Below the pieces are notes generated by a model. That model ran no database searches. It saw nothing but the letters and a program-made list of their open reading frames with translations, and was not told the DNA's origin. A DNA stretch of 37,852 nucleotides, taken from assembly GCA_903904515.1 (NCBI GenBank), contig CAIVCR010000032.1:1-37852 (forward strand). The letters are read 5' to 3'. The translations under genes and the position numbers were made by a program. Below, piece after piece: positions 1 to 8,031 of this stretch. Source of the stretch: an uncultured Bacteroidia bacterium. Lineage in GTDB: Bacteria; Bacteroidota; Bacteroidia; Bacteroidales; Prolixibacteraceae. Positions within the stretch are counted from its first letter, which is position 1. Every line of letters begins with the position of its first letter.

Positions 1-633
1 CCCATAACGGGTAACAATATCCCGAATAAGCACGTCATCGAAAAGTGTCATAAGTTGTTCCTGATCTCCTGTCTTCAGATATTCAGGGAAACCACCCATA
101 GCCAAATAAAATTTCAAACTCTCAGAAGAAGGCTCTAATGCCTTGAATTTGAGAAATTCAGAGTATGAGAAAGGGAAAAGTTCCTGTGTAATATGGCGGC
201 CGGTAAGTCGTGTTCCTAACTCTTTGCTTAATAAAGATGCGTTTGATCCGGTAATGATTACCTTAAAACCTTCGTCAAGCTTTTGCCTGACATACATTTC
301 CCATCCTTCAACTAATTGCAATTCGTCAAAAAAAAGAGTGCCAATTCCAGTTTGTGATATCAGGTTATCCAGACGGGTAAAATCGTGAAGTGCAAATTCA
401 TAAAGTTGCGGAGACTCGAAGTTAAGATATAAGACGGTGTCTTTCTCCATTTCTTTCATCATTTGCATCAAAAGGGTGCTTTTCCCACAGCGTCTGACAC
501 CTGAGATAATTAATGCATGAGACGATAAGCTTTGCGTTGCGGGAATAAGTTCACGTTTCAGTCCGCTGTCTTTTATCATTAAACGGCTCTTTTGTTGCTC
601 AATTACACGGGCAATTACGCTTTCAAGTATCAT
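1..633 (-). CDS. AAA+ ATPase of the AAA_14/DUF4143 type, N-terminal part (gene leaves window)
   Basis: The reverse strand reads open for 211 codons from an ATG at 633 to the window edge, so only the N-terminal half is present. Residues 45-53 (GVRRCGKST) are a Walker A motif, residues 99-106 (TLFFDELQ) a Walker B motif, and VIITGSNASLL near residue 125 a sensor-1-like strand followed by LTGRH. This order is typical of the archaeal/bacterial AAA_14 ATPases that carry a C-terminal DUF4143 nuclease-like domain; that domain would lie outside the window. The family is abundant in Bacteroidota and its cellular role is not established. The start is supported by a consensus Bacteroidota promoter ending about 20 bases upstream. 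It is divergent from the sigma/FecR/Sus locus and probably unrelated to glycan use. Two complete relatives lie at 10109 and 12455. Confidence 0.88.
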   Translation of the reverse strand, partial: MILESVIARVIEQQKSRLMIKDSGLKRELIPATQSLSSHALIISGVRRCGKSTLLMQMMKEMEKDTVLYLNFESPQLYEFALHDFTRLDNLISQTGIGTLFFDELQLVEGWEMYVRQKLDEGFKVIITGSNASLLSKELGTRLTGRHITQELFPFSYSEFLKFKALEPSSESLKFYLAMGGFPEYLKTGDQEQLMTLFDDVLIRDIVTRYG

Positions 634-654
634 GACAATCAATCTTGTTTGATG

Positions 655-685
655 CAAAGATACAATATTGTTTGATAGAATCAAA
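655..685 (-). promoter_or_regulatory. Promoter of the ATPase gene
   Basis: On the reverse strand TTTG (682-685) is followed after exactly 19 bases by TATCTTTG (655-662), matching the Bacteroidota -33 TTTG / -7 TAnnTTTG consensus. Transcription should begin near 648, leaving a leader of about 15 bases before the ATG at 633. The -33 box and the whole spacer sit inside the inverted repeat at 660-696. Confidence 0.7.
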
Positions 686-696
686 CAATATTGTAT
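660..696. repeat. Perfect 17-bp inverted repeat, probable operator
   Basis: Arms ATACAATATTGTTTGAT (660-676) and its exact reverse complement (680-696) are separated by 3 bases (AGA). The repeat covers the -33 element and spacer and touches the -7 element of the ATPase promoter, which is where a repressor would bind. TTGTTTGAT also recurs just downstream near 643-651. It could instead form an RNA hairpin if transcribed from outside, but there is no U-tract on either side to suggest a terminator. Confidence 0.75.
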
Positions 697-865
697 TCTG
701 TGAGACTACGAAAGTAAAATCTGGTATCTTAGTAAAAACCGCTGAAGTTTAGTAATGTTCCTGATATCTGAATATTTTGAATGAGCTTTTTTACAATTGG
801 GGAAACAAACTTATCTTTGTCATAAGTATGTTTTTAACTTTTGGAGATAAGGATACGGAATCAAT

Positions 866-988
866 ATGGACCTAATTATGGAAACTTTAGCAAATGTACA
901 TCCGGGAGAGATACTATTAGAAGAGGTATTAAAGAATAAACAAGCCGAAATAAGCAAAATTAAAAAGATAGGAATTTATGCAGCATAA
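866..988 (+). pseudogene. HigA-type antitoxin fragment
   Basis: A 40-codon ORF begins MDLIMETLANVHPGEILLEE. The segment NVHPGEILLEE is the characteristic N-terminus of HigA-family (XRE helix-turn-helix) antitoxins, which are normally about 90-110 residues. After residue 22 the resemblance stops, the DNA-binding helices are absent, and a stop follows at 986-988. No HigB-like toxin gene is visible on either side. A TATCTTTG box at 812-819 and a GGAGATAAGG sequence at 843-852 may be remnants of its own promoter and ribosome site. It is most simply a truncated, dead antitoxin gene; a functional short peptide cannot be excluded. Confidence 0.5.
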
Positions 989-1061
989 ACAGGATTCACA
1001 ACAATTTTATTCTGTTAACTTGTGACAACCTTAACCCCGAGTAAGAGATTCCTGATTCCAA

Positions 1062-1092
1062 ATTGCAAATTCATAAGAATTAATTACCTTTG
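1062..1092 (+). promoter_or_regulatory. Promoter of the first ECF sigma gene
   Basis: ATTG (1062-1065, three of four matches to the -33 TTTG) is followed after 19 bases by TACCTTTG (1085-1092), a full match to the Bacteroidota -7 element TAnnTTTG. Transcription would start near 1099, about 45 bases before the sigma ATG. This is a housekeeping-type promoter, as expected for a basally expressed ECF sigma factor. Confidence 0.6.
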
Positions 1093-1144
1093 ATCAACTA
1101 TCCCGATCAAAATAGTAACGTCTAAGCCAACACTTGCACTCTTG

Positions 1145-1741
1145 ATGGAAAAAAAAAAGGTACTTACCTTTAGTGATACCGAACAGATAATCAGACGGCT
1201 GAAAAATGAGGATAAGTCAGCTGTTGATGATCTGTTTGCCTATTATTATCCGCGGTTATATCATTTCTCAAAGTCCATTCTTAAGATTGAAAATGGGATT
1301 GATGACATCTTGCAGGAGGTGTTTGTCAAGATTTGGTTAAACAGGCAGAAGATTGTGAACCACGAAACCTTTAATGCTTATATTTATACGATTACAAAAA
1401 ATGAGGTTCTAAACTTAATCCGCAGTAACCTCCGTGATCACACCTTCAAGGATCAGCTTTTTCAGCATGCCGTTGCCGAAGAGTATCAGAATTCATTGCC
1501 GCTTGAATATGAAGAGATCAAAGCCGGGATAGACAAGATTGTAGCGAATCTTCCCGAAAAAAGGCAGCGGGTTTTTGTTCTAAGCCGTAACGAAGGATTA
1601 TCCAACAAGGAAATAGCGCAACAACTGAATATTTCCGAAAAAACAGTTGAAGATCATATTACCCACGCAATCAGACAGATAAAGAGCTCGATGAAAGAAG
1701 TTGGAATCATCTCCCTGCTCTATTGTTATCTTTTCTTATAA
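1145..1741 (+). CDS. ECF sigma-70 factor of PUL A
   Basis: The 198-residue product is an extracytoplasmic-function sigma factor of the Bacteroidota expansion family. Region 2 spans about residues 28-95 (DLFAYYYPRL through the promoter-melting/-10 recognition helix) and region 4 about residues 140-185, with the helix-turn-helix GLSNKEIAQQLNISEKTVEDH. The C-terminus is a short hydrophobic tail (LLYCYLFL), common in this family. I chose the ATG at 1145; a TTG at 1142 is in frame. The fecR gene starts 55 bases downstream. By family knowledge this sigma factor is held by the adjacent FecR and, when released by glycan signalling through SusC, transcribes the fecR-susCD operon. Few alternative identities fit. 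Confidence 0.93.
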   Translation: MEKKKVLTFSDTEQIIRRLKNEDKSAVDDLFAYYYPRLYHFSKSILKIENGIDDILQEVFVKIWLNRQKIVNHETFNAYIYTITKNEVLNLIRSNLRDHTFKDQLFQHAVAEEYQNSLPLEYEEIKAGIDKIVANLPEKRQRVFVLSRNEGLSNKEIAQQLNISEKTVEDHITHAIRQIKSSMKEVGIISLLYCYLFL

Positions 1742-1758
1742 TTTTCCCCCTCTTGAAC

Positions 1759-1787
1759 AGGGGATACCTTACGATTTAGTGTATTAC
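1759..1787 (+). promoter_or_regulatory. Candidate ECF-sigma-dependent promoter of fecR A
   Basis: Between the sigma stop and the fecR ATG lies AGGG (1759-1762), and 22 bases after its first base GTATTAC (1781-1787). The same AGGG to GT spacing of 22 bases occurs before the second fecR (22363-22392), with further matches (TAC, TT, TGT) at equal offsets. It has no TAnnTTTG box, so recognition by the cognate ECF sigma factor, giving positive autoregulation, is the inference. The function is not proven by sequence alone. Confidence 0.5.
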
Positions 1788-1796
1788 CTGTATAAC

Positions 1797-2771
1797 ATGG
1801 AAAAACAATTCACCAAATATTTAAATGGCACAGCCAATCCGGAGGAGTTTTCCGCGGTTTTGGAAGAATTATGTGCAGCGGAATCCGGGAACAAAGTGTC
1901 TTTGGAGCTCCTTAAATTCTGGAAAGAGACCTTAAGCGCCGCGATTGAAAATAAAGAGAACAATCAGCTGCTCGATAAGATTCACCACCGTATTGCGCTC
2001 GAAGAATCGAGAAAGTCAGTCCTAAGGTATAGATTGTACAGTAACCTTTTAAAAGTTGCGGCTGTATTAATAATCGGATTAATCATTTCTACATCTTACT
2101 TTTACTTCAAACCACAGAAACAAGCTGAAATTGCAACCATAGAAACGGTTAAAACCCCTTATGGCGCCCGGACAAGTTTTAAACTTCCCGACGGTTCGGA
2201 GGTTTGGCTTAATTCGGGTTCTGCAATCTCATTTCCCCACCAATATGGAGCAGAGAGGAGCGTGGAGCTTACCGGAGAGGCCTATTTTCATGTCGTGAAA
2301 GATGGCAAACCCTTTATTGTGAAAACCTCTTATGGTCAGGTGGAAGTAAAGGGTACCTCTTTTGATGTAAGAGCCTACGAGAACGAGAACTTTGTAACAA
2401 CGCTGGTGGAAGGATCAGTGAAAGTCAGTGACAGAACCAACCAGATAGCGATCTTAGAGGCTGGTCAGCAGTCCATTATAACAAGTGAAAATAAGTTTAC
2501 GACCCAGGTAGTAAACACCGATTTGATAACCTCGTGGAGAGAAGGGAAGCTGATCTTTGTAAAAGAGCCCTTTGCCAATGTGGCCAGGGAGCTGGAGCGA
2601 TGGTATAATGTAAAAATTGAATTAAATGGAGATCGGCTGAAAAGGCTGGGATATACCGGAACGATTGAGATGGAAAGTTTCAGCGAGGTTCTCGAACTGA
2701 TCAATACGACAACACCTATCCGATCAACTTTTGATAAAAACTCAAGGATTTTTAAAATATCTGGGAGGTAA
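1797..2771 (+). CDS. FecR-family anti-sigma factor, PUL A
   Basis: This 324-residue inner-membrane anti-sigma factor should bind the neighbouring ECF sigma factor with its cytoplasmic N-terminus (about residues 1-82), cross the membrane once (about 84-104, LLKVAAVLIIGLIISTSYFY), and expose a periplasmic FecR domain (about 114-210, with PYGARTSFKLPDGSEVWLNS and VEVKGTSFDVRAY) followed by a DUF4974 domain (about 250-320) that contacts the SusC STN domain. I placed the start at MEKQFTKYLNG, because the longer in-frame reading from 1701 would overlap the sigma gene and add sequence unlike the family. Expression probably comes from the element at 1759-1787. Confidence 0.92.
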   Translation: MEKQFTKYLNGTANPEEFSAVLEELCAAESGNKVSLELLKFWKETLSAAIENKENNQLLDKIHHRIALEESRKSVLRYRLYSNLLKVAAVLIIGLIISTSYFYFKPQKQAEIATIETVKTPYGARTSFKLPDGSEVWLNSGSAISFPHQYGAERSVELTGEAYFHVVKDGKPFIVKTSYGQVEVKGTSFDVRAYENENFVTTLVEGSVKVSDRTNQIAILEAGQQSIITSENKFTTQVVNTDLITSWREGKLIFVKEPFANVARELERWYNVKIELNGDRLKRLGYTGTIEMESFSEVLELINTTTPIRSTFDKNSRIFKISGR

Positions 2772-2823
2772 AAACCCTGTTTTAAGGATCAGATAACCAA
2801 ATTATTAACTAAATTTTTTAACT

Positions 2824-2859
2824 ATGGAGAAAACCAAACAGCCAAATTTACAAAAGTAA
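2824..2859 (+). other. Possible 11-codon leader peptide before susC A
   Basis: ATG GAG begins a reading frame MEKTKQPNLQK whose stop codon overlaps the base of the hairpin at 2858-2885. A comparable but shorter frame (MELQF, 23491-23508) also starts with ATGGAG and ends just before a hairpin upstream of the second susC. Translation is not demonstrated; frames this short arise easily by chance. Confidence 0.25.
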
Positions 2860-2885
2860 AGGTGGAAACAGCCATTTCCACCTTT
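2858..2885 (+). promoter_or_regulatory. Leader hairpin between fecR and susC A
   Basis: AAAGGTGGAAA (2858-2868) and TTTCCACCTTT (2875-2885) form a perfect 11-bp stem with a 6-base loop, 51 bases before the susC start. No U-run follows, so it is not a classical intrinsic terminator. It could attenuate readthrough, mark an RNA processing site or stabilise the susC transcript. A related structure occurs at 23513-23545. Confidence 0.55.
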
Positions 2886-2936
2886 AAACCAGATTCGATT
2901 TAAAAAATACTTATCATTTAAACCAAGTACAAAGTT

Positions 2937-5900
2937 ATGAATAAATTGCTACGAAAACATGGCAACCCGCCATTATTTTATCAATTTTTTAGAAAAATGA
3001 AACTAACTATTCTATTTTTAACAGCTTCGATACTAAGCTGTTTGTCTGCTGAAACCTACTCGCAGACCACTAAACTGACAATTACGGAGAATAACTCGAC
3101 ACTGCTCAATGTGCTTCGGGTCATCGAAGACCAGAGCGAATTTAAGTTCTTTTACAACGAAAAGGTCGATGTCAATTCGACTGTTTCTGTTGAGGTGAAT
3201 CAAAAAACGGTCACCGATATCCTCGATAAGGTACTCTCAAATAGTTCCATAAAATATAAAGTTCTGGGTCGCCAGATTGCTTTATATGATAAAAATGAGA
3301 TGGAACCGTTTATGAGTGAGCAGCAGGGTCGAACAATCACCGGTAAAGTAACCGATCAAACGGGAACTTCATTACCCGGGGCATCGGTTGTTTTAAAAGG
3401 AACGACAACCGGTATCACCACCGATAATGAAGGAAATTTCTCATTGTCCGTGCCTGCAAATGCAACAGTTCTTGTTTTCTCTTTTGTAGGGATGAAATCG
3501 CAGGAGATAATCATTGGGACTAAAACAACGATTAATATTACTTTGCAGGAAGGGAGCACCGGACTTGAAGAGATTGTTGCCATTGGATATGGGACGCAAC
3601 GGAAGAAAGATATAACTTCTGCTATATCGATTGTTGACGTTAGAGGTGCAGGAGATATTCCTACTTCAAATGCTTCCCGCATGCTGGAGGGACAAGCTGC
3701 CGGTGTTGTTGTAAAACAAAATTCTGGTACGCCTGGTGAGCAAATGAATATAACAATCAGAGGAGTTGGATCTTTAGGTGCTGGTAGCGAGCCTCTTTAT
3801 GTAATTGACGGATTTGCAGTGGGCAATTCAATAGGTCAGAATCTGAACCCTAATGATATCGAAAGCATATCAATACTGAAAGATGCTGCTTCAACGGCTA
3901 TATATGGCGCCAGAGGTTCTAATGGAGTAGTACTTATTACAACCAAAAATGCCAAAGAAAATGAGTTGACATTAACAGCCACCGTAAATCGAGGAATACA
4001 AAATTTGCCCGATTCCAGAAGATTGAAAATGATGAATGGTGTCGAATTTGGAACCTTTCTGAAGGAAAGTTGGATGGATAAGAAAAGATATTTTGAACAC
4101 AGGGAGCCAACAAATGATGAAGTTCCGATTGGGATCAGAAATCCTGAACAAACTAAATATTCAACAAACTGGCTTAATAAAATTTTGAATCAAAATGCAC
4201 CCTTTCAGGATTATAATGTAACTCTGGCCTCAGGAAAAGGAAAAATTAAATCGCTTGTTTCCTTAGGTTATTTAAATCAGGATGGTGCATTAATTGAAAC
4301 GAACTTTCAACGGTATACATTAAGGGCTAATGTCATTGGAAAATTCAATGATTACATCACAACAGGATTTAATCTTGTTGGATCACGCTCAGGTGGTAAA
4401 ATTGCAAATACAAATGGAAGGGATGCCATTGTGGGGATGGCTTTATGGGCGGATCCAAGAAGCCCGGTATACAACCAGGATGGTTCCTTCAATAGTTATG
4501 TTGGGGGCCACGATGGCGTTTTTGGCAGCATGAATCCTGTCCAGATGTTGCACGAATATGTACAAAAAAGTTATGAAAATAATGTTACAACCAATGGATT
4601 TGTAGAAGTATCTTTTTTAAAGGATTTCAAATTTAAGACCTCATTTAATGCCTCATTAGGAAATCTCCGCAGAAATGATTTCAAACCTTCCACTTTGGCC
4701 GGAGGCGGATTTAATAACCCTCCACCGCAGGATGCATATCTGGAAGAATGGTATAACGAAACAATTACGACCTCTGCCGATCAGCTTCTTACTTATGCCA
4801 AAACAATTGGTAAACATCAGTTTGAGGGGATGATCGGATACAGCGCTGAGGAGTCAACCTGGAGACAGATTTATGGTTATGGAACGAAATTCCCTAATGA
4901 TCAAATAAGGTTTTTGCAGCAGGCGGAAAATACAAAAACCACTTCCAGTGAAACAAGCTGGAGTACGTTAGCCTATTTTACAAGACTAAACTATAGTTAC
5001 CAGAACAAATATTTATTGGCCGCTTCATTGCGTCGTGAGGGGAGTTCCAGGTTTGGTTCAAACAATAAATGGGGCGATTTTCCTGCTGTATCAGTAGGCT
5101 GGAGACTTTCGGAGGAGTCCTTTATGCCAAAATATTCCTGGTTAGCGGATCTGAAATTAAGGAGCAGTTACGGAGTAACAGGGAATAATAGTATTGGAGA
5201 ATACAAGAATTCATCAAGTTTGTCTGCGTCAGGATATATTCTTGGCGACAAATTTGCTCCTGGTGTTGTTTTAAACTCGTTTGTCAACAATAACATTGGC
5301 TGGGAACAGTCAACCCAACTTGACCTTGGGATGGATTTATCTCTCTTTCAAAATAAGTTAAATTTCACCGCTGAATATTACAAGAAGATAACTACCAATA
5401 TGTTGTTGCCTGTAAGCATACCAGTTATAACTGGTTTTAACAATACCTTTACCAATATTGGGAAAGTGCAAAATGGCGGGCTAGAGTTTGCTGTGAATTA
5501 TAAAACTAAGATTAATAATGATCTGAATTTCCGAGGTAACCTGAATATCTCCTTTAACCGAAACAAAGTGCTTGCTATTGATGGGCAAAACGATGAATTA
5601 TGGACTGGTAGTTTTTATGGCGTTTACAATCGTTCTAAAGTGGGAAGGCCAATTGGTATGATTACCGGCTTTAAAGTTCTGGGAATTTTCAAAACTGATC
5701 AGGAAGTCGCTAATTCACCTACTCAGGATGGCGCTATTCCCGGAGTTTACAAGTATTTGGATGCAAATCATGATGGTAAAGTGTCCTATGATACAAAGGA
5801 TATGGTTGAAATCGGAAATCCATGGCCGAAGTACAATTGGGGCCTGACAGTCGGAGGAGATTATAAGAGTTTTGATCTAAGTATCTTGTTGACTGGTGCT

Positions 5901-6314
5901 ATGAAGTATGATATTGAGCGGGATATTGAAAAAACTGTTATGAATATGGATGGAGTTTTCAATATTTTACAATCAGGAGTAAACAGATTTCGGTCAGCTG
6001 CACAACCAGGTGACGGAGTAGGTGCAACTTCCAATACATGGAAGTGGGAACGCGAATCAAATTCACGATATGTTTATGATGCAAGTCACATGTGGGTCAA
6101 ATCTGTTACAATTGGTTATACTTTGCCTAAGTCAACTAAAATTTTAAAGGGCACCCGATTCTATTTCAGTGCGAATAATCTATTGTTGGTTACTAAATAT
6201 CCAGGAAATAACCCAGATATTAGTACAGGGGATAATACTACAAGTCCTGGAAGAGATGATGAAGCGTATCCTGTTCCAAGAACGTTATCAATTGGAGCAA
6301 ATATTAAATTTTAA
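2937..6314 (+). CDS. SusC-like TonB-dependent glycan transporter with STN signalling domain, PUL A
   Basis: The 1125-residue outer-membrane transporter moves bound oligosaccharides into the periplasm using TonB energy. A signal peptide runs to about residue 43 (hydrophobic LTILFLTASILSCLSAETYSQ). An STN domain follows (about 48-118), which marks transporters that signal to a FecR anti-sigma factor. Then come a CarboxypepD_reg-like beta-sandwich (about 131-205, GRTITGKVTDQTGTSLPGAS), a TonB-box/SusC signature region (LEEIVAIGYGTQRKKDITSA, about 210-229), the plug (about 225-330) and a 22-strand barrel to the end. A calcium-loop-like DANHDGKVSYD lies late in the barrel. Length is typical. SusD follows after 20 bases, so the two are co-transcribed. 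Methionine 21 is an alternative start. Confidence 0.95.
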   Translation: MNKLLRKHGNPPLFYQFFRKMKLTILFLTASILSCLSAETYSQTTKLTITENNSTLLNVLRVIEDQSEFKFFYNEKVDVNSTVSVEVNQKTVTDILDKVLSNSSIKYKVLGRQIALYDKNEMEPFMSEQQGRTITGKVTDQTGTSLPGASVVLKGTTTGITTDNEGNFSLSVPANATVLVFSFVGMKSQEIIIGTKTTINITLQEGSTGLEEIVAIGYGTQRKKDITSAISIVDVRGAGDIPTSNASRMLEGQAAGVVVKQNSGTPGEQMNITIRGVGSLGAGSEPLYVIDGFAVGNSIGQNLNPNDIESISILKDAASTAIYGARGSNGVVLITTKNAKENELTLTATVNRGIQNLPDSRRLKMMNGVEFGTFLKESWMDKKRYFEHREPTNDEVPIGIRNPEQTKYSTNWLNKILNQNAPFQDYNVTLASGKGKIKSLVSLGYLNQDGALIETNFQRYTLRANVIGKFNDYITTGFNLVGSRSGGKIANTNGRDAIVGMALWADPRSPVYNQDGSFNSYVGGHDGVFGSMNPVQMLHEYVQKSYENNVTTNGFVEVSFLKDFKFKTSFNASLGNLRRNDFKPSTLAGGGFNNPPPQDAYLEEWYNETITTSADQLLTYAKTIGKHQFEGMIGYSAEESTWRQIYGYGTKFPNDQIRFLQQAENTKTTSSETSWSTLAYFTRLNYSYQNKYLLAASLRREGSSRFGSNNKWGDFPAVSVGWRLSEESFMPKYSWLADLKLRSSYGVTGNNSIGEYKNSSSLSASGYILGDKFAPGVVLNSFVNNNIGWEQSTQLDLGMDLSLFQNKLNFTAEYYKKITTNMLLPVSIPVITGFNNTFTNIGKVQNGGLEFAVNYKTKINNDLNFRGNLNISFNRNKVLAIDGQNDELWTGSFYGVYNRSKVGRPIGMITGFKVLGIFKTDQEVANSPTQDGAIPGVYKYLDANHDGKVSYDTKDMVEIGNPWPKYNWGLTVGGDYKSFDLSILLTGAMKYDIERDIEKTVMNMDGVFNILQSGVNRFRSAAQPGDGVGATSNTWKWERESNSRYVYDASHMWVKSVTIGYTLPKSTKILKGTRFYFSANNLLLVTKYPGNNPDISTGDNTTSPGRDDEAYPVPRTLSIGANIKF

Positions 6315-6334
6315 TAACCTTAATAATATTGGAA

Positions 6335-7852
6335 ATGAAATATATTTTTAAAATAGTAGTCATTGCATTAGGGTTGACATTTACGTCTTGCGGAAAAACC
6401 TTTCTTGAAAAATATGATCCGACCCAACTTAATGCAGGAAATTTTTATAAAACGGAAAAGCAGATGGAACAAGCTGTTAATGGCATATATTCCCAAATGC
6501 AAGATCTTGTAAGGATCCAGTGGATCTATACTGAGTACATTTCTGACAATACCACCCTTCATTTTAATATTGGAGACAGAGGGCAAGGGCCGGATTTGGA
6601 AGCTATTGAATATTGGCAAATCAATTCCTCAACGAATAGAATCACTCAATGGTACAATTTATTATACACCGGGTTAGGGAATATTAACACGATATTATCA
6701 AAACTTCCGGGGGCAGAAATGACTGATGCTGCAAGATCCAATTTTGAAGGACAGCTGAAATTTTTCAGAGCCTTTTATTACTTTCAACTAGTCCAGGGTT
6801 TTGGGGATGTCATTATTGTCACCGAACCAATTAATTCTCCCGCTGCGGCATATACTTTTTCAAGATCCCCTGCAGCTGATGTTTATAAATTGATTGAAAG
6901 TGATTTGACTTTTGCAGTTTCGTCACTTCCTGTTCCTTCAGCTATAGGCGCCTCTGATATTGGCAGAATCAGTAAAGGTGCCGCCTTATCGTTGCTTGGA
7001 AAAGTATACCTGACCCAAAAGAAATATACAGATGCAGTGACTTCACTAAAACAAGTCATCACTTTGGGATACAGTTTGATGGCAAATTATGCGGATGTAT
7101 TCGATCCTGCCAAAAAAAACAATGCAGAATCTGTTTTCGAAGTTCAATTTCAGGCTGATAGTGAGATCGGGGAGTGGAGCGGATTTCTGGATACTTTTTA
7201 TCCCAGGGAATCGTATGGTGCTGTTATTAAATTTTCAAATGCGAATGGTGGAGGTTGGAATATCCCAACACTGGATATTATAGGCGCTTATGAAACAGGT
7301 GACCTGCGCAAAGCAGTTTCTTTAAAAGAGGGATATACGAATTTGCAAGGGGTATGGGTCGCTGTTCCATTTGTAAGTAAATACTACCATCCTGATTCCT
7401 ATACAATTAAAGGTCGTCAGGGAGACAACTGGCCGGTCATAAGGTATGCAGATGTCCTGCTCATGCTCTCAGAAGCGATCAATGAGCAATCAGGTCCAAC
7501 AGGAGAGGCATTAGGTTATCTCAATCAAATACGCGTTCGGGCTGGACTGAAGGCATTGGATGGGCTGGGGAAGGATTTATTCCACACTGCAGTTTTGCAT
7601 GAACGGAGAATAGAACTGGCATTCGAGAACGACCGATGGTATCAATTAAAACGGACGATGAGTTCAACTGAACTGGCATCATTTTTAAATGCAAATGGTG
7701 ATTTTGAAAGAGCTCATCCTTCAACAGACAGGGGAGGAATCCCATTTTCTGCCGGCGATTATAAATTTGAATCATATGAAGCCCTTTTCCCTATTCCGGC
7801 TAATGAAATATTAATCAATAAAGCTCTTACTCAAAACCAGGGTTATAATTAA
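6335..7852 (+). CDS. SusD/RagB-like surface glycan-binding lipoprotein, PUL A
   Basis: The 505-residue product is the lipoprotein lid of the SusCD complex. It starts MKYIFKIVVIALGLTFTSCG, with a lipobox whose cysteine is residue 21. The SusD N-terminal pattern (FLEKYDPTQLNAGNFYKTEKQ), a tetratricopeptide-like helical region (SKGAALSLLGKVYLTQKKY) and the C-terminal RagB/SusD segment (YADVLLMLSEAINEQSG ... LNQIRVRAGL) are all visible. I used the ATG at 6335 rather than the in-frame TTG six bases earlier. It lies 20 bases after susC, exactly the same gap as in PUL B. It binds glycan at the cell surface; specificity cannot be read from sequence. Confidence 0.95.
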   Translation: MKYIFKIVVIALGLTFTSCGKTFLEKYDPTQLNAGNFYKTEKQMEQAVNGIYSQMQDLVRIQWIYTEYISDNTTLHFNIGDRGQGPDLEAIEYWQINSSTNRITQWYNLLYTGLGNINTILSKLPGAEMTDAARSNFEGQLKFFRAFYYFQLVQGFGDVIIVTEPINSPAAAYTFSRSPAADVYKLIESDLTFAVSSLPVPSAIGASDIGRISKGAALSLLGKVYLTQKKYTDAVTSLKQVITLGYSLMANYADVFDPAKKNNAESVFEVQFQADSEIGEWSGFLDTFYPRESYGAVIKFSNANGGGWNIPTLDIIGAYETGDLRKAVSLKEGYTNLQGVWVAVPFVSKYYHPDSYTIKGRQGDNWPVIRYADVLLMLSEAINEQSGPTGEALGYLNQIRVRAGLKALDGLGKDLFHTAVLHERRIELAFENDRWYQLKRTMSSTELASFLNANGDFERAHPSTDRGGIPFSAGDYKFESYEALFPIPANEILINKALTQNQGYN

Positions 7853-7873
7853 ATAACTCAAAACCAATTAACT

Positions 7874-7908
7874 TGATAGCCCTTGTTTCTAATTGACTTG
7901 GGCTATCA
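7874..7908 (+). terminator. Hairpin after susD A (weak terminator candidate)
   Basis: TGATAGCCC (7874-7882) pairs perfectly with GGGCTATCA (7900-7908) across a 17-base loop, 22 bases after the susD stop. There is no U-tract, so termination is uncertain. It may partially separate susCD from the downstream hydrolase. The rest of 7853-8031 holds only the weak promoter noted next. Confidence 0.35.
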
Positions 7909-7964
7909 TGTTCCGGGTTTTGCAACCATCAATAAATTGATTCCATACCTATTTAAGTAATCAG

Positions 7965-7998
7965 TTTTACTTGCTGACTCTTAATTTGTTTATCTTGG
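7965..7998 (+). promoter_or_regulatory. Weak candidate promoter of the GH39-like gene
   Basis: TTTT (7965-7968) and TATCTTGG (7991-7998, one mismatch to TAnnTTTG) are 22 bases apart, about 33 bases before the ATG at 8032. The match is imperfect and readthrough from susD is equally possible. Confidence 0.3.
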
Positions 7999-8031
7999 AT
8001 AAAAAATTAAAACACATTTCATTTATCAGTT

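Noticed and set aside
143..388. 81-codon frame on the + strand
   Set aside because: It lies wholly antisense to the ATPase gene, whose Walker motifs are on the reverse strand.
1701..1796. Upstream extension of the first FecR protein
   Set aside because: It overlaps the sigma gene and its promoter-like element, and the 32 added residues are not FecR-like.
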